DNA from: Acidobacteriaceae bacterium
Lineage (GTDB): Bacteria > Acidobacteriota > Terriglobia > Terriglobales > Acidobacteriaceae
Length of the DNA stretch: 50,236 bases
Assembly (NCBI GenBank): GCA_003165075.1
Contig: PLSM01000194.1
Coordinates: 23,549 to 73,784, forward strand
Direction: 5' to 3'
The translations under genes and the position numbers were made by a program. This document shows, one piece after another, positions 41,636-49,729 of this stretch. Positions within the stretch are counted from its first letter, which is position 1. Every line of letters starts with the position of its first letter. The notes under the pieces were generated by a model. It had not been told where the DNA came from. It did no database searches and worked only from the letters and a program-made list of their open reading frames with translations.

Positions 41636-42424
41636 TCACAGAGTCTTCAGCATTCCGCCATCGACAAAATAGGTTGACCCCACGCTATAAGCTGCTCTCT
41701 CGGAGCAAAGAAAGACGAAGAAGTCAGCTAATTCGGTCACTTTTCCGAAGCGCTTGATCGGGGCATGTTCATCAGCTACCGACTGAAGGTAGGCCTCCCA
41801 ATCACCATCCCCTTCGGCGGTGAGTTGTTTTGCGGTCTTGATCCAGTCCGGTGTCAGAATCAGTCCGGGGTTTACGCAGTTTACACGAATGTTCTGCTTG
41901 ATAAGTTCTGTCGACAGGCATTTTGAAAACATCATCAACGCAGCTTTGGTAGTGTTGTAAATCGGCTCATACCACAGTGGTTGGACAGCGCAGATTGATG
42001 CGTTGTGGAGAATCACACCCCCACTCTTTGCAATCATCTGTGGCGCCAGCCCACGAGCCAGGCGCACCGCAGCCATCACGTGCAGTTCCCAATAGTACTG
42101 CCACTTCGCGTCATCGGCGTCCATCACCGTCTCGTTGGATCCCGTGCCCGCATTGTTGATCAGGATGTCTGCTCCACCCACCTCCCTGGCAGCTTCGATC
42201 ACGGAATTAACGCCTGATATTGTTGCCACGTCACATACGACGGGAATTGTATTGGTGCCGAAGTTCTCTGCTATGCGCGCAGCCTCGGCACGGAGACGCT
42301 CGCCGTTGCGGGCGGCCAGCACCAGGTGCACGCCTTCCGCTGCCAACCCCTCTGCGATCGCGAGTCCAATACCAGTGCTGCCGCCAGTGACAACGGCGAT
42401 CTTGTCCTTCAACCCGAGATTCAT
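41636..42424 (-). CDS. Short-chain dehydrogenase/reductase
   Basis: A 262-aa classical SDR. The cofactor motif is TGGSTGIG (13-20), the structural motif NNAG (90-93), and the catalytic residues S143, Y156 and K160 (YNTTK). The residues after beta-2 (AARN, R39) suggest NADP(H) preference. The C-terminus has the usual CSERAAYSVGSTYFVDGG motif. AGGAAG precedes the ATG. Base composition is nearer the accessory island than the housekeeping genes. Substrate not predictable. Confidence 0.92.
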   Translation of the reverse strand: MNLGLKDKIAVVTGGSTGIGLAIAEGLAAEGVHLVLAARNGERLRAEAARIAENFGTNTIPVVCDVATISGVNSVIEAAREVGGADILINNAGTGSNETVMDADDAKWQYYWELHVMAAVRLARGLAPQMIAKSGGVILHNASICAVQPLWYEPIYNTTKAALMMFSKCLSTELIKQNIRVNCVNPGLILTPDWIKTAKQLTAEGDGDWEAYLQSVADEHAPIKRFGKVTELADFFVFLCSERAAYSVGSTYFVDGGMLKTL

Positions 42425-42535
42425 CTGCTTCCTCTTCCTTTAATCAGAATTTATATTTTGCCTTTCTGGATGGCATCGATTCTACATCCGGCCATCCTCG
42501 CAGCATTTAGATCTTCGACGTTATGGGACACCGCG

Positions 42536-44875
42536 CTAGAAACTCCCCACCAGCCGTAGCGCAAAGCTCCGCGACGGTCCAATCGCGTTCCCAGAGAACA
42601 GGCCTCCGAAATCCAGAACGTCCAGAACATCCGTCATGTTTTGTCCATCGGCCTGGAGATGAATCTCCGTCCGGTCCGCCCGGTAGAGACTCACGCCCGC
42701 GGAGGCATTCACCAGCAACGACGGACGAATGCGGCCGCGGCTGAAGTTGATCCGATTCAAGACCGCCTGCCCATATTCGTCCAGCACCGTCGACGGGTCG
42801 CCGTCGAACTCAAACGGCAACCCGGAGTCATATTGCGCGCCGCCGGCGAGCCACAGGCGCGGCGCAACCTGGTAGCGAAGGCGTCCCCGCATCGTGTTTC
42901 GCTGATCCTGCGAGTCCGGAAAGTGCCCCGTGATCTGCGTTGCCGCAGCACTGGCGTTCGCGCCCAGAAACAGCCCGCCGGCCACCGGAAACCACGCGTT
43001 GCCCACGGTGTAGGAGTAGCTCAGGAAGCCCGAGAAGCGCCTCCAATCCGCCAGGTCGAGCTTGGCGTCTGCGCCGTAGATGATCGACTTGCGGAAGGCG
43101 ATGGGAAAGCTGATTGTGGTGTTCTCGATCTGGTCGTCGTCGGCGTAATTGTCCACCACGCGGCGAAAGTAGTTGGCGTCCAGCCTCACCTTTCCCGGCA
43201 GCACTTTGGTCAGCCCCGCTTCAAAGTAGTCGCCTTGCGAGGGCTCAACTGGCAGGCGGAGAAAGTTATTCGGGGCAAGCGACTGAATGGCGCTGGAGTT
43301 CGAGAGCAGGATGTTCTCAAACGAAGGTGTCTGAAACACCCGGTCGTACGAGAAATGCATCACCAGGTTCGCGGTCTGGAAATAGCGCGCCACGGACAAC
43401 CGCGGCGACACAGCTTGGCGATTGAGCAGCAGTTGATAGTGGTCCCAGCGAATCCCTGCGCTGAGGGTCCAATCGCGTAGCCGCAACTGATCCTGCACAT
43501 ATACTGACTGCTCCAGGTCGGGACGGTTCTCCGCAAATGTGAAGGCCGGCGGCGTGCCGCCATCGAACTGCGTTGGATCGGTAATGAGATAGCGGAAGTT
43601 CTCGTTCAGAAATGTATTGTCCGATTCGGCCCCGGCAGTCGCTTCCTGGCGACCGTGGTCAATGGTGATCGAGGCCTTGAAATATCCCTCGCGAAACCCG
43701 TTGTGCTGGAACACCTGAATGGGGATCGATTGCGGATTGGAGGTGAAATCGTTGGCGTTGTCGCGCACCATACCGCGCAAATCGGCAAATAGGTGCGGTG
43801 AAAAAATGTGCTGATACGAGGCAACCCCCATGGTTTCAAGGTTGTCCGCGGTTTGCCGCTGCCCCGCCATTTGCTGCACCAGTTCATTGGGCAGATCGTA
43901 GCGCGAGAGTTCGTGGCGCACGATCAGGCTCACGCGATCCCGCGCCGTCAGGTCCGCGTCATCGCGCAGTGAAAAATCGCCGATAGTCCCGGTATTGGAG
44001 TAGTTCTGCGGAACCACGGGGTTCAAATAATGGTCGGTCCGGTTGCCGCTGCCGCTGCCGCCGGCGGTGTTCCGGCCCTGGCTGTACTGGCCTTCGGCGA
44101 AGATTCCGGCGGTGTCGAAACTGCCTCCCGAGGCGGCTGCCTGGCCGTGGAATCCCGCCTGCGCATCCTGGCGGGTATTCACTTCGACCACTCCGCCCAT
44201 CTTGCGCCCATATTCAGCCGGAATGCCCGCGGTGTAGATGCTCATGGACTGCACATCGTCTGCCCCGATCTCCGGGCCGAAGCTGGGCGAGCGATTGTCG
44301 GTCAGCGGAATGCCATCGACCACGAACTGGGTCTGGTACTCCGAGCCGCGCGGATGAGGCACGGCATTGCCCTCGTAAAGCCAGCCGGGCTGAGAGTTGA
44401 GCAGGTCCTGCACCGACCGGCCAGGCAGCGCCGTAAGCCGCGTTTGGATGGGCTCGATCCCGATTTGACTAACGGAGCCGGCTCGGTCGGGGTCGATCAG
44501 TGTATTGTCGGCGCTCACCCGCACGGATTGCCGCGCCGTTGAAACCGCCAGGTGCAGTTTGAGTTCAGCGGGGATGGAGGACCGAACATCCACCGTCTCA
44601 GACAGCGCGGCAAACCCCGGCGGTTCGATGCTGATCTGGTAGATGCCAAAGGGCAGTCGCCGCAGGTCGAGCGATCCCTGCCGGTTGGTGACCAGGGTGG
44701 CATGGTACTGATTGGCCTCGCAGAGAATGGATACGCTGGTCCGAACGCCGAGCCCGGACGGATCCGTCACCGCCAGGCGCAGTTCCCCGCTATTGCTCTG
44801 GCACAGCGCGGGCCAGGCGCAGAGGCAAAAAAAAGCGGAAAAAAGCACACAACCAGCGTGCCGGCTGATGCACAT
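42536..44875 (-). CDS. TonB-dependent outer-membrane receptor with carboxypeptidase-regulatory N-terminal domain
   Basis: A 779-aa outer-membrane protein. Signal peptide about 1-25, a CarboxypepD_reg-like beta-sandwich (about 28-112: GELRLAVTDPSGLGVRTSVSI, GIYQISIEPPGF), a plug domain (about 130-240: FVVDGIPLTDN, YTAGIPAEYGRKMGGVVEVNTR) and a beta-barrel ending in the terminal aromatic residue typical of the Bam signal (LRLVGSF). This Oar-like architecture is abundant in Acidobacteria. No TonB box is obvious. The ATG at 44875 has no Shine-Dalgarno and follows TATGAT by 6 nt. Substrate unknown. Confidence 0.92.
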   Translation of the reverse strand: MCISRHAGCVLFSAFFCLCAWPALCQSNSGELRLAVTDPSGLGVRTSVSILCEANQYHATLVTNRQGSLDLRRLPFGIYQISIEPPGFAALSETVDVRSSIPAELKLHLAVSTARQSVRVSADNTLIDPDRAGSVSQIGIEPIQTRLTALPGRSVQDLLNSQPGWLYEGNAVPHPRGSEYQTQFVVDGIPLTDNRSPSFGPEIGADDVQSMSIYTAGIPAEYGRKMGGVVEVNTRQDAQAGFHGQAAASGGSFDTAGIFAEGQYSQGRNTAGGSGSGNRTDHYLNPVVPQNYSNTGTIGDFSLRDDADLTARDRVSLIVRHELSRYDLPNELVQQMAGQRQTADNLETMGVASYQHIFSPHLFADLRGMVRDNANDFTSNPQSIPIQVFQHNGFREGYFKASITIDHGRQEATAGAESDNTFLNENFRYLITDPTQFDGGTPPAFTFAENRPDLEQSVYVQDQLRLRDWTLSAGIRWDHYQLLLNRQAVSPRLSVARYFQTANLVMHFSYDRVFQTPSFENILLSNSSAIQSLAPNNFLRLPVEPSQGDYFEAGLTKVLPGKVRLDANYFRRVVDNYADDDQIENTTISFPIAFRKSIIYGADAKLDLADWRRFSGFLSYSYTVGNAWFPVAGGLFLGANASAAATQITGHFPDSQDQRNTMRGRLRYQVAPRLWLAGGAQYDSGLPFEFDGDPSTVLDEYGQAVLNRINFSRGRIRPSLLVNASAGVSLYRADRTEIHLQADGQNMTDVLDVLDFGGLFSGNAIGPSRSFALRLVGSF

Positions 44876-44881
44876 AGCCCA

Positions 44882-44887
44882 ATCATA
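44882..44887 (-). promoter_or_regulatory. -10 hexamer TATGAT of a probable leaderless promoter
   Basis: On the minus strand TATGAT (5 of 6 consensus) ends exactly 6 nt before the receptor ATG (44873-44875), the same spacing as at lexA. No ribosome binding site is present. The -35 region is not recognisable. Confidence 0.45.
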
Positions 44888-44928
44888 TTTGAAGTGAAAT
44901 CTCAGCTCTTGCTCTTCGCGGTTTCAGG

Positions 44929-46269
44929 TCAATTCTGGTCGTCGCGCCGGTGCAGCGTGGGCCTGTCGTCGCCGTTGGAACTGGAAGTGCTGTCGCCGGC
45001 CTGCCCATTCGGGTCATCCTTGCCGGTGCTGGCGCGGCGCAATGACGGCTTGGCCCCGCCCTTGGTATCCGTAAGACGGCGCTTGTTCTCGATGCGCGCC
45101 AGCCTCGCCTTCACGTCGTCAAACTCCGAAGTCGTGACCGTGTACTCGTCTTTGGCCGGCAGAATGCGCGCGATCTCTTCCTGGGTGTGCTGGATGCGAT
45201 CCGGGGTCTGCGGGTGGTCAGCGAAGGCTTTGGCCACCATGCCCGGCTTGCGCTTTTCGAGGGCCTGAACCTTCTCAAAGAAGCTGATAAAGGCCTGTGG
45301 ATCGTACCCGGCGCGGTACATGTATTGCACCCCGAGGTAGTCGGCCTGCGCCTCGAAATCGCGGGAGAACTTCAGGAAGGTGATGGGCACCGCAAATTGG
45401 GCCGCCTCGTAGATGCCATAGCCGGTCCAACTGTACCCGGTCATCATGATTAGCGGAATAGTGCTCAGTTGGGCGTAGTTCATCCGCGTCATTTCGCGCG
45501 CGGCGTGATGGGCGCAGACGTGCGCCGTCTCATGAGCCATCACCCCGGCCAGTTCGGCTTCCTCGTCTGCGTTCAGGATCAGCCCCGAATTGACATAAAA
45601 GAAGCCGCCGGGCAGAGCCATGGCGTTAATCTCGTCGGAGTCGATGACCTTGATCGTGAACGGCACCTTGCAGTCGGAGTTCTTTACGATGTTCTGGCCG
45701 ATGCGGTTCACATATTCGGTAACCACCGGGTCGGTGATGAAGTGTGTGCTCTTCTCGATCTCATCGGCATAGGTCTTGCCCATTTTGATCTCGGAGTCGG
45801 TGGAGTACCAGTTCCCTATCCCCCGCGCGCCGATATCGCGGTTGCCCACCGCATTCACATCCTCGATGCTGCCGGGTTTCACTTTCACTGCCTTGCTGCC
45901 GGGCTCAACCACCTTGTCGGGATTGACGTCGGCGGCCGGCACATCGCCTGCCACCGGGGTGGTGCCCGGGGCGGGATCCTTCTTCGATTGCGGCGTGGAC
46001 TTGTCCTTCGCCGGCGGCGCTGCAGTGTCACCGGCTACCGGGGCGGTGCCGGGCGCCGGCTGCGCGCTGGGCGTCGTCGGCACAGTGGTAGTGGTAGTGG
46101 ATGGAGTCTGCCCGCCGTCAGTCGTGCTTGTCTGGGCGCTCGGTGCACTCGGTTGCGGGGCGGACGAACCTGGCTGGGAGCCGGATTGGGCCCACACTGC
46201 CGCGCCTGCCATGGCCAGCGCGCATGCTGCCAGCAGTCCTGCTCTGGATCCCGGGAAGATTGTCCTCAT
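44929..46269 (-). CDS. Exported M48-family zinc metalloprotease
   Basis: A 446-aa secreted protease. Signal peptide 1-about 27 (ACALAMAGAAVWAQ) is followed by a Pro/Ser/Thr/Ala-rich linker (about 30-130) containing a duplicated APGTxPVAGD unit. The M48 domain has HETAH (246-250) and the downstream Glu ligand in FEAQADYLG. It lacks the multiple TM helices of HtpX, so a periplasmic BepA/LoiP-like quality-control role is likely (inference). A further low-complexity charged tail ends the protein. ATG 46269 has GGAGG upstream and fits the signal peptide; the frame reaching 46329 does not. Confidence 0.9.
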   Translation of the reverse strand: MRTIFPGSRAGLLAACALAMAGAAVWAQSGSQPGSSAPQPSAPSAQTSTTDGGQTPSTTTTTVPTTPSAQPAPGTAPVAGDTAAPPAKDKSTPQSKKDPAPGTTPVAGDVPAADVNPDKVVEPGSKAVKVKPGSIEDVNAVGNRDIGARGIGNWYSTDSEIKMGKTYADEIEKSTHFITDPVVTEYVNRIGQNIVKNSDCKVPFTIKVIDSDEINAMALPGGFFYVNSGLILNADEEAELAGVMAHETAHVCAHHAAREMTRMNYAQLSTIPLIMMTGYSWTGYGIYEAAQFAVPITFLKFSRDFEAQADYLGVQYMYRAGYDPQAFISFFEKVQALEKRKPGMVAKAFADHPQTPDRIQHTQEEIARILPAKDEYTVTTSEFDDVKARLARIENKRRLTDTKGGAKPSLRRASTGKDDPNGQAGDSTSSSNGDDRPTLHRRDDQN

Positions 46270-46456
46270 GACCCCTACCTCCAGCCTGGACGAACCAGCG
46301 CCAGGCTCATGCCGCTTCGCTCTAGTCATTAGACGCTAGTATCCCCCCGCGGGGCAGCGCTAGGGCATAAAAATTTGGACGCGCACGCGCGGGACGCTGC
46401 GAGAAGTCGAGCAATCTGCCCGGTTTTGCTTCGGAGTACCCCCGAACGCGTAGTTC

Positions 46457-46485
46457 TTGGAGGAGTCGGTCTTCTGAATTACAGT
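46457..46485 (+). promoter_or_regulatory. Weak sigma-70-like promoter candidate for the phosphatase gene
   Basis: TTGGAG (46457-46462) and TACAGT (46480-46485) are separated by exactly 17 bp and lie about 28 bp upstream of the TTG start at 46513. Matches are 3/6 and 4/6, so support is mainly position and spacing. Confidence 0.3.
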
Positions 46486-46512
46486 GGTGAACACGCATCG
46501 GCAGGAGGATTC

Positions 46513-48657
46513 TTGCGACGTTCGGCTCTGATTCCAACGGTCTTGGCAACATTCGCACTGGCGTTGTCGGCATCCGCACAGTCTTCGGCCCAGGCGCCCC
46601 ATCTCTTGTCGCCGCTGTCCGGCGCGTTTGGGCCGCACAAATACCTGCCGCCGGCACCCCCCAACGCGCCATCCACTCCCGCCGTCATCTTTGACGCCAC
46701 GCACCTTGGTTCCCCGGTCAAGTTGAAGACCGGCTGGCGGGTGGGCGTGACTTCCAACCCGGCTGCGGCGACCCCCGATTTTGACGACTCCGCCTGGGTG
46801 GTCCGCAATGTCGGCGATTCGCTTGACGACCTGAGCGACGAGGACCGGCCGAGCGATGCTTCCCCTGCAGAGGGAACGCCCGGAAGCCCACCCGGCCATT
46901 CCCGGCCATCCGTCTGGTTCAGGCTGCACATTCAATTGCAACCAGGTCATGGGCCGGTCGCCCTGCTGACCGAACTGCCGGTGTCACTGAATACTGCCAT
47001 CCCCCTGGGCACCGAGGGACCGGCGCCGGATGTGTACCTCAACGGACGGCTCATCCAGCCGGAGGGACCAAACGGGTACGCAACAGGCCATTTTCAGGAG
47101 ATATCGCGAATCTATGACCTGAACCTCGCTCCTGCAGACACCTCCGCAACGCTTGTGGTCCGCTCACTTTATATTCCCTTCGGTCTGGCCGCCACTACCG
47201 GATTCTTCTCGTCGCGCACGTTTTGGCTGGGCAACCCCGATGACCTCAGACACACGCTCGAACTTTGGGCCGTGCACAGCCTCTTCGAACGGCTCCCACG
47301 GCTGGTGAACGAAATACTGCTGACCATCCTCTCGCTGTTCCTGCTGATCCTCTACTTCACCCAGAAAGGGCATATCGAGTACTTGTGGCTGGCGATGTTC
47401 GAACTGCTGCAAGCGCCGATCGGCTTTATTGAACTGGCGGGGAGCACGGCACGCATCGACCACTTCTGGTATGCCGCCGAGATGACGCAACTGCTGGCGA
47501 TCTCGATGTACCTCTACTTTGAGTTCCTGATCGCCTTCCTCTCCACTCGAAGGCGCTGGTATGTGACGCTGCTCCGGTTCACGGCTCCAATCCTTGCCGG
47601 AGTGGGCCCTGTACTGCTTTTGCTTGGCCACAACAGCATGGCCATATTGGTGTTGATGGCCATCGTTCTGCTGGGCAGCCTGCTGTGGGCCATTGGATGG
47701 CTGTTGTTCATCTTCGTGACCTTGATTAGGGCCATCCGGGCGGGCAACTTTGAAGCGGGGCTGCTCTTGATTCCCGTGGTCTTGAATCTGGTGGGCATCG
47801 GGGAGCCAATTCTCAGCGGCGAAATGAGCGACTGGGGCGGGAGGCCCTACCACTCGCCGCTGACCATCCAAGCCGGCTTGATCCCCATCCACTTTGCCGC
47901 CATCGCCGATTTTACAGGGCTGCTGGTGATTGTGATGATCATCTTCGTCCGCTTTCTGCACATCCAGCGCGACCAGGAGCGGGCCAGCAGCGAACTGGCC
48001 GCGGCGCGCAGCGTGCAGGAGCTGATGATCCCGCATGAGAAGCTGGAGACTCCTGGCTACGACGTGGAGTCGGTTTACAACCCGGCCAACGAAGTAGGAG
48101 GCGACTTTTTCCACGTTCAACCGGAGACTGATGGCGGACTGCTGGTCGTCGTCGGCGACGTGGCGGGCAAGGGACTGAAAGCGGCGATGAATGTGTCCAT
48201 GCTGATGGGCGCGCTCCGCGGAACCCCGGAAAAGAGCCCGGCAAAGATTCTGGAATCGCTCAACCGCGTCCTGGTGGGCAGCGACAGCCTCACCACCTGC
48301 CAGGCACTCCGCTTCGGCCCCAATGGCGAGCTGGTGATGGCCAATGCCGGCCACCTGCCGCCTTATCTCAACAGCCAGGAGGTCGCGCTGCCCGGCAGCC
48401 TGCCCCTCGGAGCGATTGCAGAAGTCAACTACGAAGAAGTGCGCCTCTACCTGCACCCCGGCGACCGCCTGCTCTTGCTCTCCGACGGAGTGGTGGAAGC
48501 GCGCCAGCCTTCAGGCGAGCTGTTTGGCTTTGACCGCGTACATAACCTCAGCAACCAGACCGCGTTTTATATCGCCGATGCGGCCAGGGAATTCGGACAG
48601 GAAGATGACATCACGGTGCTGACGGTCAAGCGGCTGGCCGCGGCCATGGCTGCGTGA
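46513..48657 (+). CDS. Membrane-bound SpoIIE/PP2C-type serine phosphatase with extracytoplasmic sensor
   Basis: A 714-aa signalling protein. An N-terminal signal sequence leads into an extracytoplasmic beta-rich domain (about 20-240; SVWFRLHIQL, DVYLNGRLI) resembling 7TMR-DISM-type ligand modules, then seven or so TM helices (about 255-520), a short coiled coil, and a C-terminal SpoIIE domain. Phosphatase motifs: NEVGGDFFHV, VVVGDVAGKGLKAAM, NAGHLPP, LLLLSDGVVEA and EDDITVLTV. It probably dephosphorylates an anti-sigma-factor antagonist in a partner-switching pathway (family knowledge); no such partner is adjacent. TTG 46513 with GGAGG at 4 nt is preferred; an in-frame ATG at 46375 would hide the signal sequence. 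Confidence 0.88.
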   Translation: MRRSALIPTVLATFALALSASAQSSAQAPHLLSPLSGAFGPHKYLPPAPPNAPSTPAVIFDATHLGSPVKLKTGWRVGVTSNPAAATPDFDDSAWVVRNVGDSLDDLSDEDRPSDASPAEGTPGSPPGHSRPSVWFRLHIQLQPGHGPVALLTELPVSLNTAIPLGTEGPAPDVYLNGRLIQPEGPNGYATGHFQEISRIYDLNLAPADTSATLVVRSLYIPFGLAATTGFFSSRTFWLGNPDDLRHTLELWAVHSLFERLPRLVNEILLTILSLFLLILYFTQKGHIEYLWLAMFELLQAPIGFIELAGSTARIDHFWYAAEMTQLLAISMYLYFEFLIAFLSTRRRWYVTLLRFTAPILAGVGPVLLLLGHNSMAILVLMAIVLLGSLLWAIGWLLFIFVTLIRAIRAGNFEAGLLLIPVVLNLVGIGEPILSGEMSDWGGRPYHSPLTIQAGLIPIHFAAIADFTGLLVIVMIIFVRFLHIQRDQERASSELAAARSVQELMIPHEKLETPGYDVESVYNPANEVGGDFFHVQPETDGGLLVVVGDVAGKGLKAAMNVSMLMGALRGTPEKSPAKILESLNRVLVGSDSLTTCQALRFGPNGELVMANAGHLPPYLNSQEVALPGSLPLGAIAEVNYEEVRLYLHPGDRLLLLSDGVVEARQPSGELFGFDRVHNLSNQTAFYIADAAREFGQEDDITVLTVKRLAAAMAA

Positions 48658-48682
48658 GCCACCGCATCCCTCTGCAACTGTC

Positions 48683-49465
48683 TCAGACCCACTGCACGCT
48701 GAGGGGCTTTCTTGGCGGGATTAAGCGATATGCGTACTTGCGCTCGCCCAGCATCAGGCCCCCCTGCACCGCATAGCCCTCCGGGACCGACAGCATCTCG
48801 CGGATCGGAGCATGAACACCGGCCACATGGGTAAGATAACCGGCCCAGCACACGCCCAGACCGCGTGCCTCTGCCGCCAGCTCAAGAAAAGTCAGCGCGA
48901 TGGCGCAATCTGCTTTTCCCCACGCGTAATCCTTCGGTGTGCAGGCCACCACAACCGCGGGTGCCCCGCGCAACACTGGGTCATTCCCCTTTTGCCATTG
49001 CTGCAGCATGGCCGAACCGAAGCCCGCACCGCGCGCCCAGCTTACTGTTTCCGCAGACAAGGCATGCACCTTTGCCGCATCGCCCACCACAATCCAGTGC
49101 AGCTTTTGCGAGTTGGACGCCGTGGGGGCGCGCCGCGCCACGTCCAGCAGCGTCTCTAAAGTCTCTTTGGCCACGGGCTCTTGCTTGAACTCGCGCACCG
49201 AGCGGCGGCTCATGAGGAATCCGTCGATCACCGACGCAGCCGGCAGCCTCTTCAGCGCGGGCAGGAACGGCTCTTGCGGCAGTCCTGTATGAGTGAGAGC
49301 GCCGCAGGCGCACGCGGCAACACAGTGCCCGCAAAAAATGCAACTGCTTCCCGCGACTTCCTCAGGAAATCCTTTCGCATTCAGAGCGAGAGTTCTGGAT
49401 GGGCAAACCGCCACACATACGCCGTCTTTCTTGCACAAATCCGCATTTACTGTGATTTGACTCAC
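48683..49465 (-). CDS. Ferredoxin-nitroreductase fusion protein
   Basis: A 260-aa protein. The N-terminal ferredoxin module has C42, C45, C48, C21 for one cluster and C11, C17, C52 for the other, where D14 replaces the usual second cysteine (CKKDGVC). Residues about 75-255 form an FMN-binding nitroreductase (SRRSVREFKQEPV, RRAPTASNSQ, GLGVCWAGYL, GLMLGERKYAYR). It probably transfers electrons from the iron-sulfur clusters to FMN; substrate unknown. GTG 49465 has GGGAG 8 nt upstream. Confidence 0.9.
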   Translation of the reverse strand: MSQITVNADLCKKDGVCVAVCPSRTLALNAKGFPEEVAGSSCIFCGHCVAACACGALTHTGLPQEPFLPALKRLPAASVIDGFLMSRRSVREFKQEPVAKETLETLLDVARRAPTASNSQKLHWIVVGDAAKVHALSAETVSWARGAGFGSAMLQQWQKGNDPVLRGAPAVVVACTPKDYAWGKADCAIALTFLELAAEARGLGVCWAGYLTHVAGVHAPIREMLSVPEGYAVQGGLMLGERKYAYRLIPPRKPLSVQWV

Positions 49466-49595
49466 AATTCATCTCCCGTGTTCACTCGCGGCCGACCACC
49501 GTAAGGCTTTACTCGCAGTCTACTCCGGAGGCTGAATCAGCCACAGTGATCTTCACCCGTCCCAAGATCGTTCATGAATTCTAAGCTTTAAAAGG

Positions 49596-49616
49596 GCACG
49601 GCTTTAGCTCCCGAAG
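49596..49616. repeat. REP-like element, second copy
   Basis: The segment CACGGCTTTAGCTCCCGAAG matches the second palindrome at 16271-16290 (shared GGCTTTAGC core and a similar CCGA-GGAA flank). It lies in the 264-bp gap between the inositol-phosphate synthase and nitroreductase genes. The two copies in the window suggest a dispersed family. Confidence 0.45.
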
Positions 49617-49643
49617 GAACGCCTCGAGTGTTTGTCTACACTC

Positions 49644-49670
49644 AAAAGCCCCACCCTTGCGGATGGGGCT
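49644..49670 (-). terminator. Rho-independent terminator of the inositol-phosphate synthase gene
   Basis: On the minus strand AGCCCCATCC and GGGTGGGGCT form a 10-bp stem (one G-T pair) closed by a GCAA tetraloop and followed by TTTTG. It lies about 60 bp past the stop at 49730. Confidence 0.85.
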
Positions 49671-49729
49671 CTGAGCTCTGCCTTCGTTCTTCTCTGCTAC
49701 CGCGAGGCAGTTGGCCTCGCCTCAGCAGG

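Noticed and set aside
41468..41677. 69-codon plus-strand frame in the accessory gap
   Set aside because: No ribosome site and no family resemblance; it runs into the 3' end of the SDR gene on the other strand.
47164..48456. 430-codon minus-strand open frame opposite the SpoIIE-type phosphatase
   Set aside because: Antisense shadow rich in Gln/His/Arg; no motif or Shine-Dalgarno.
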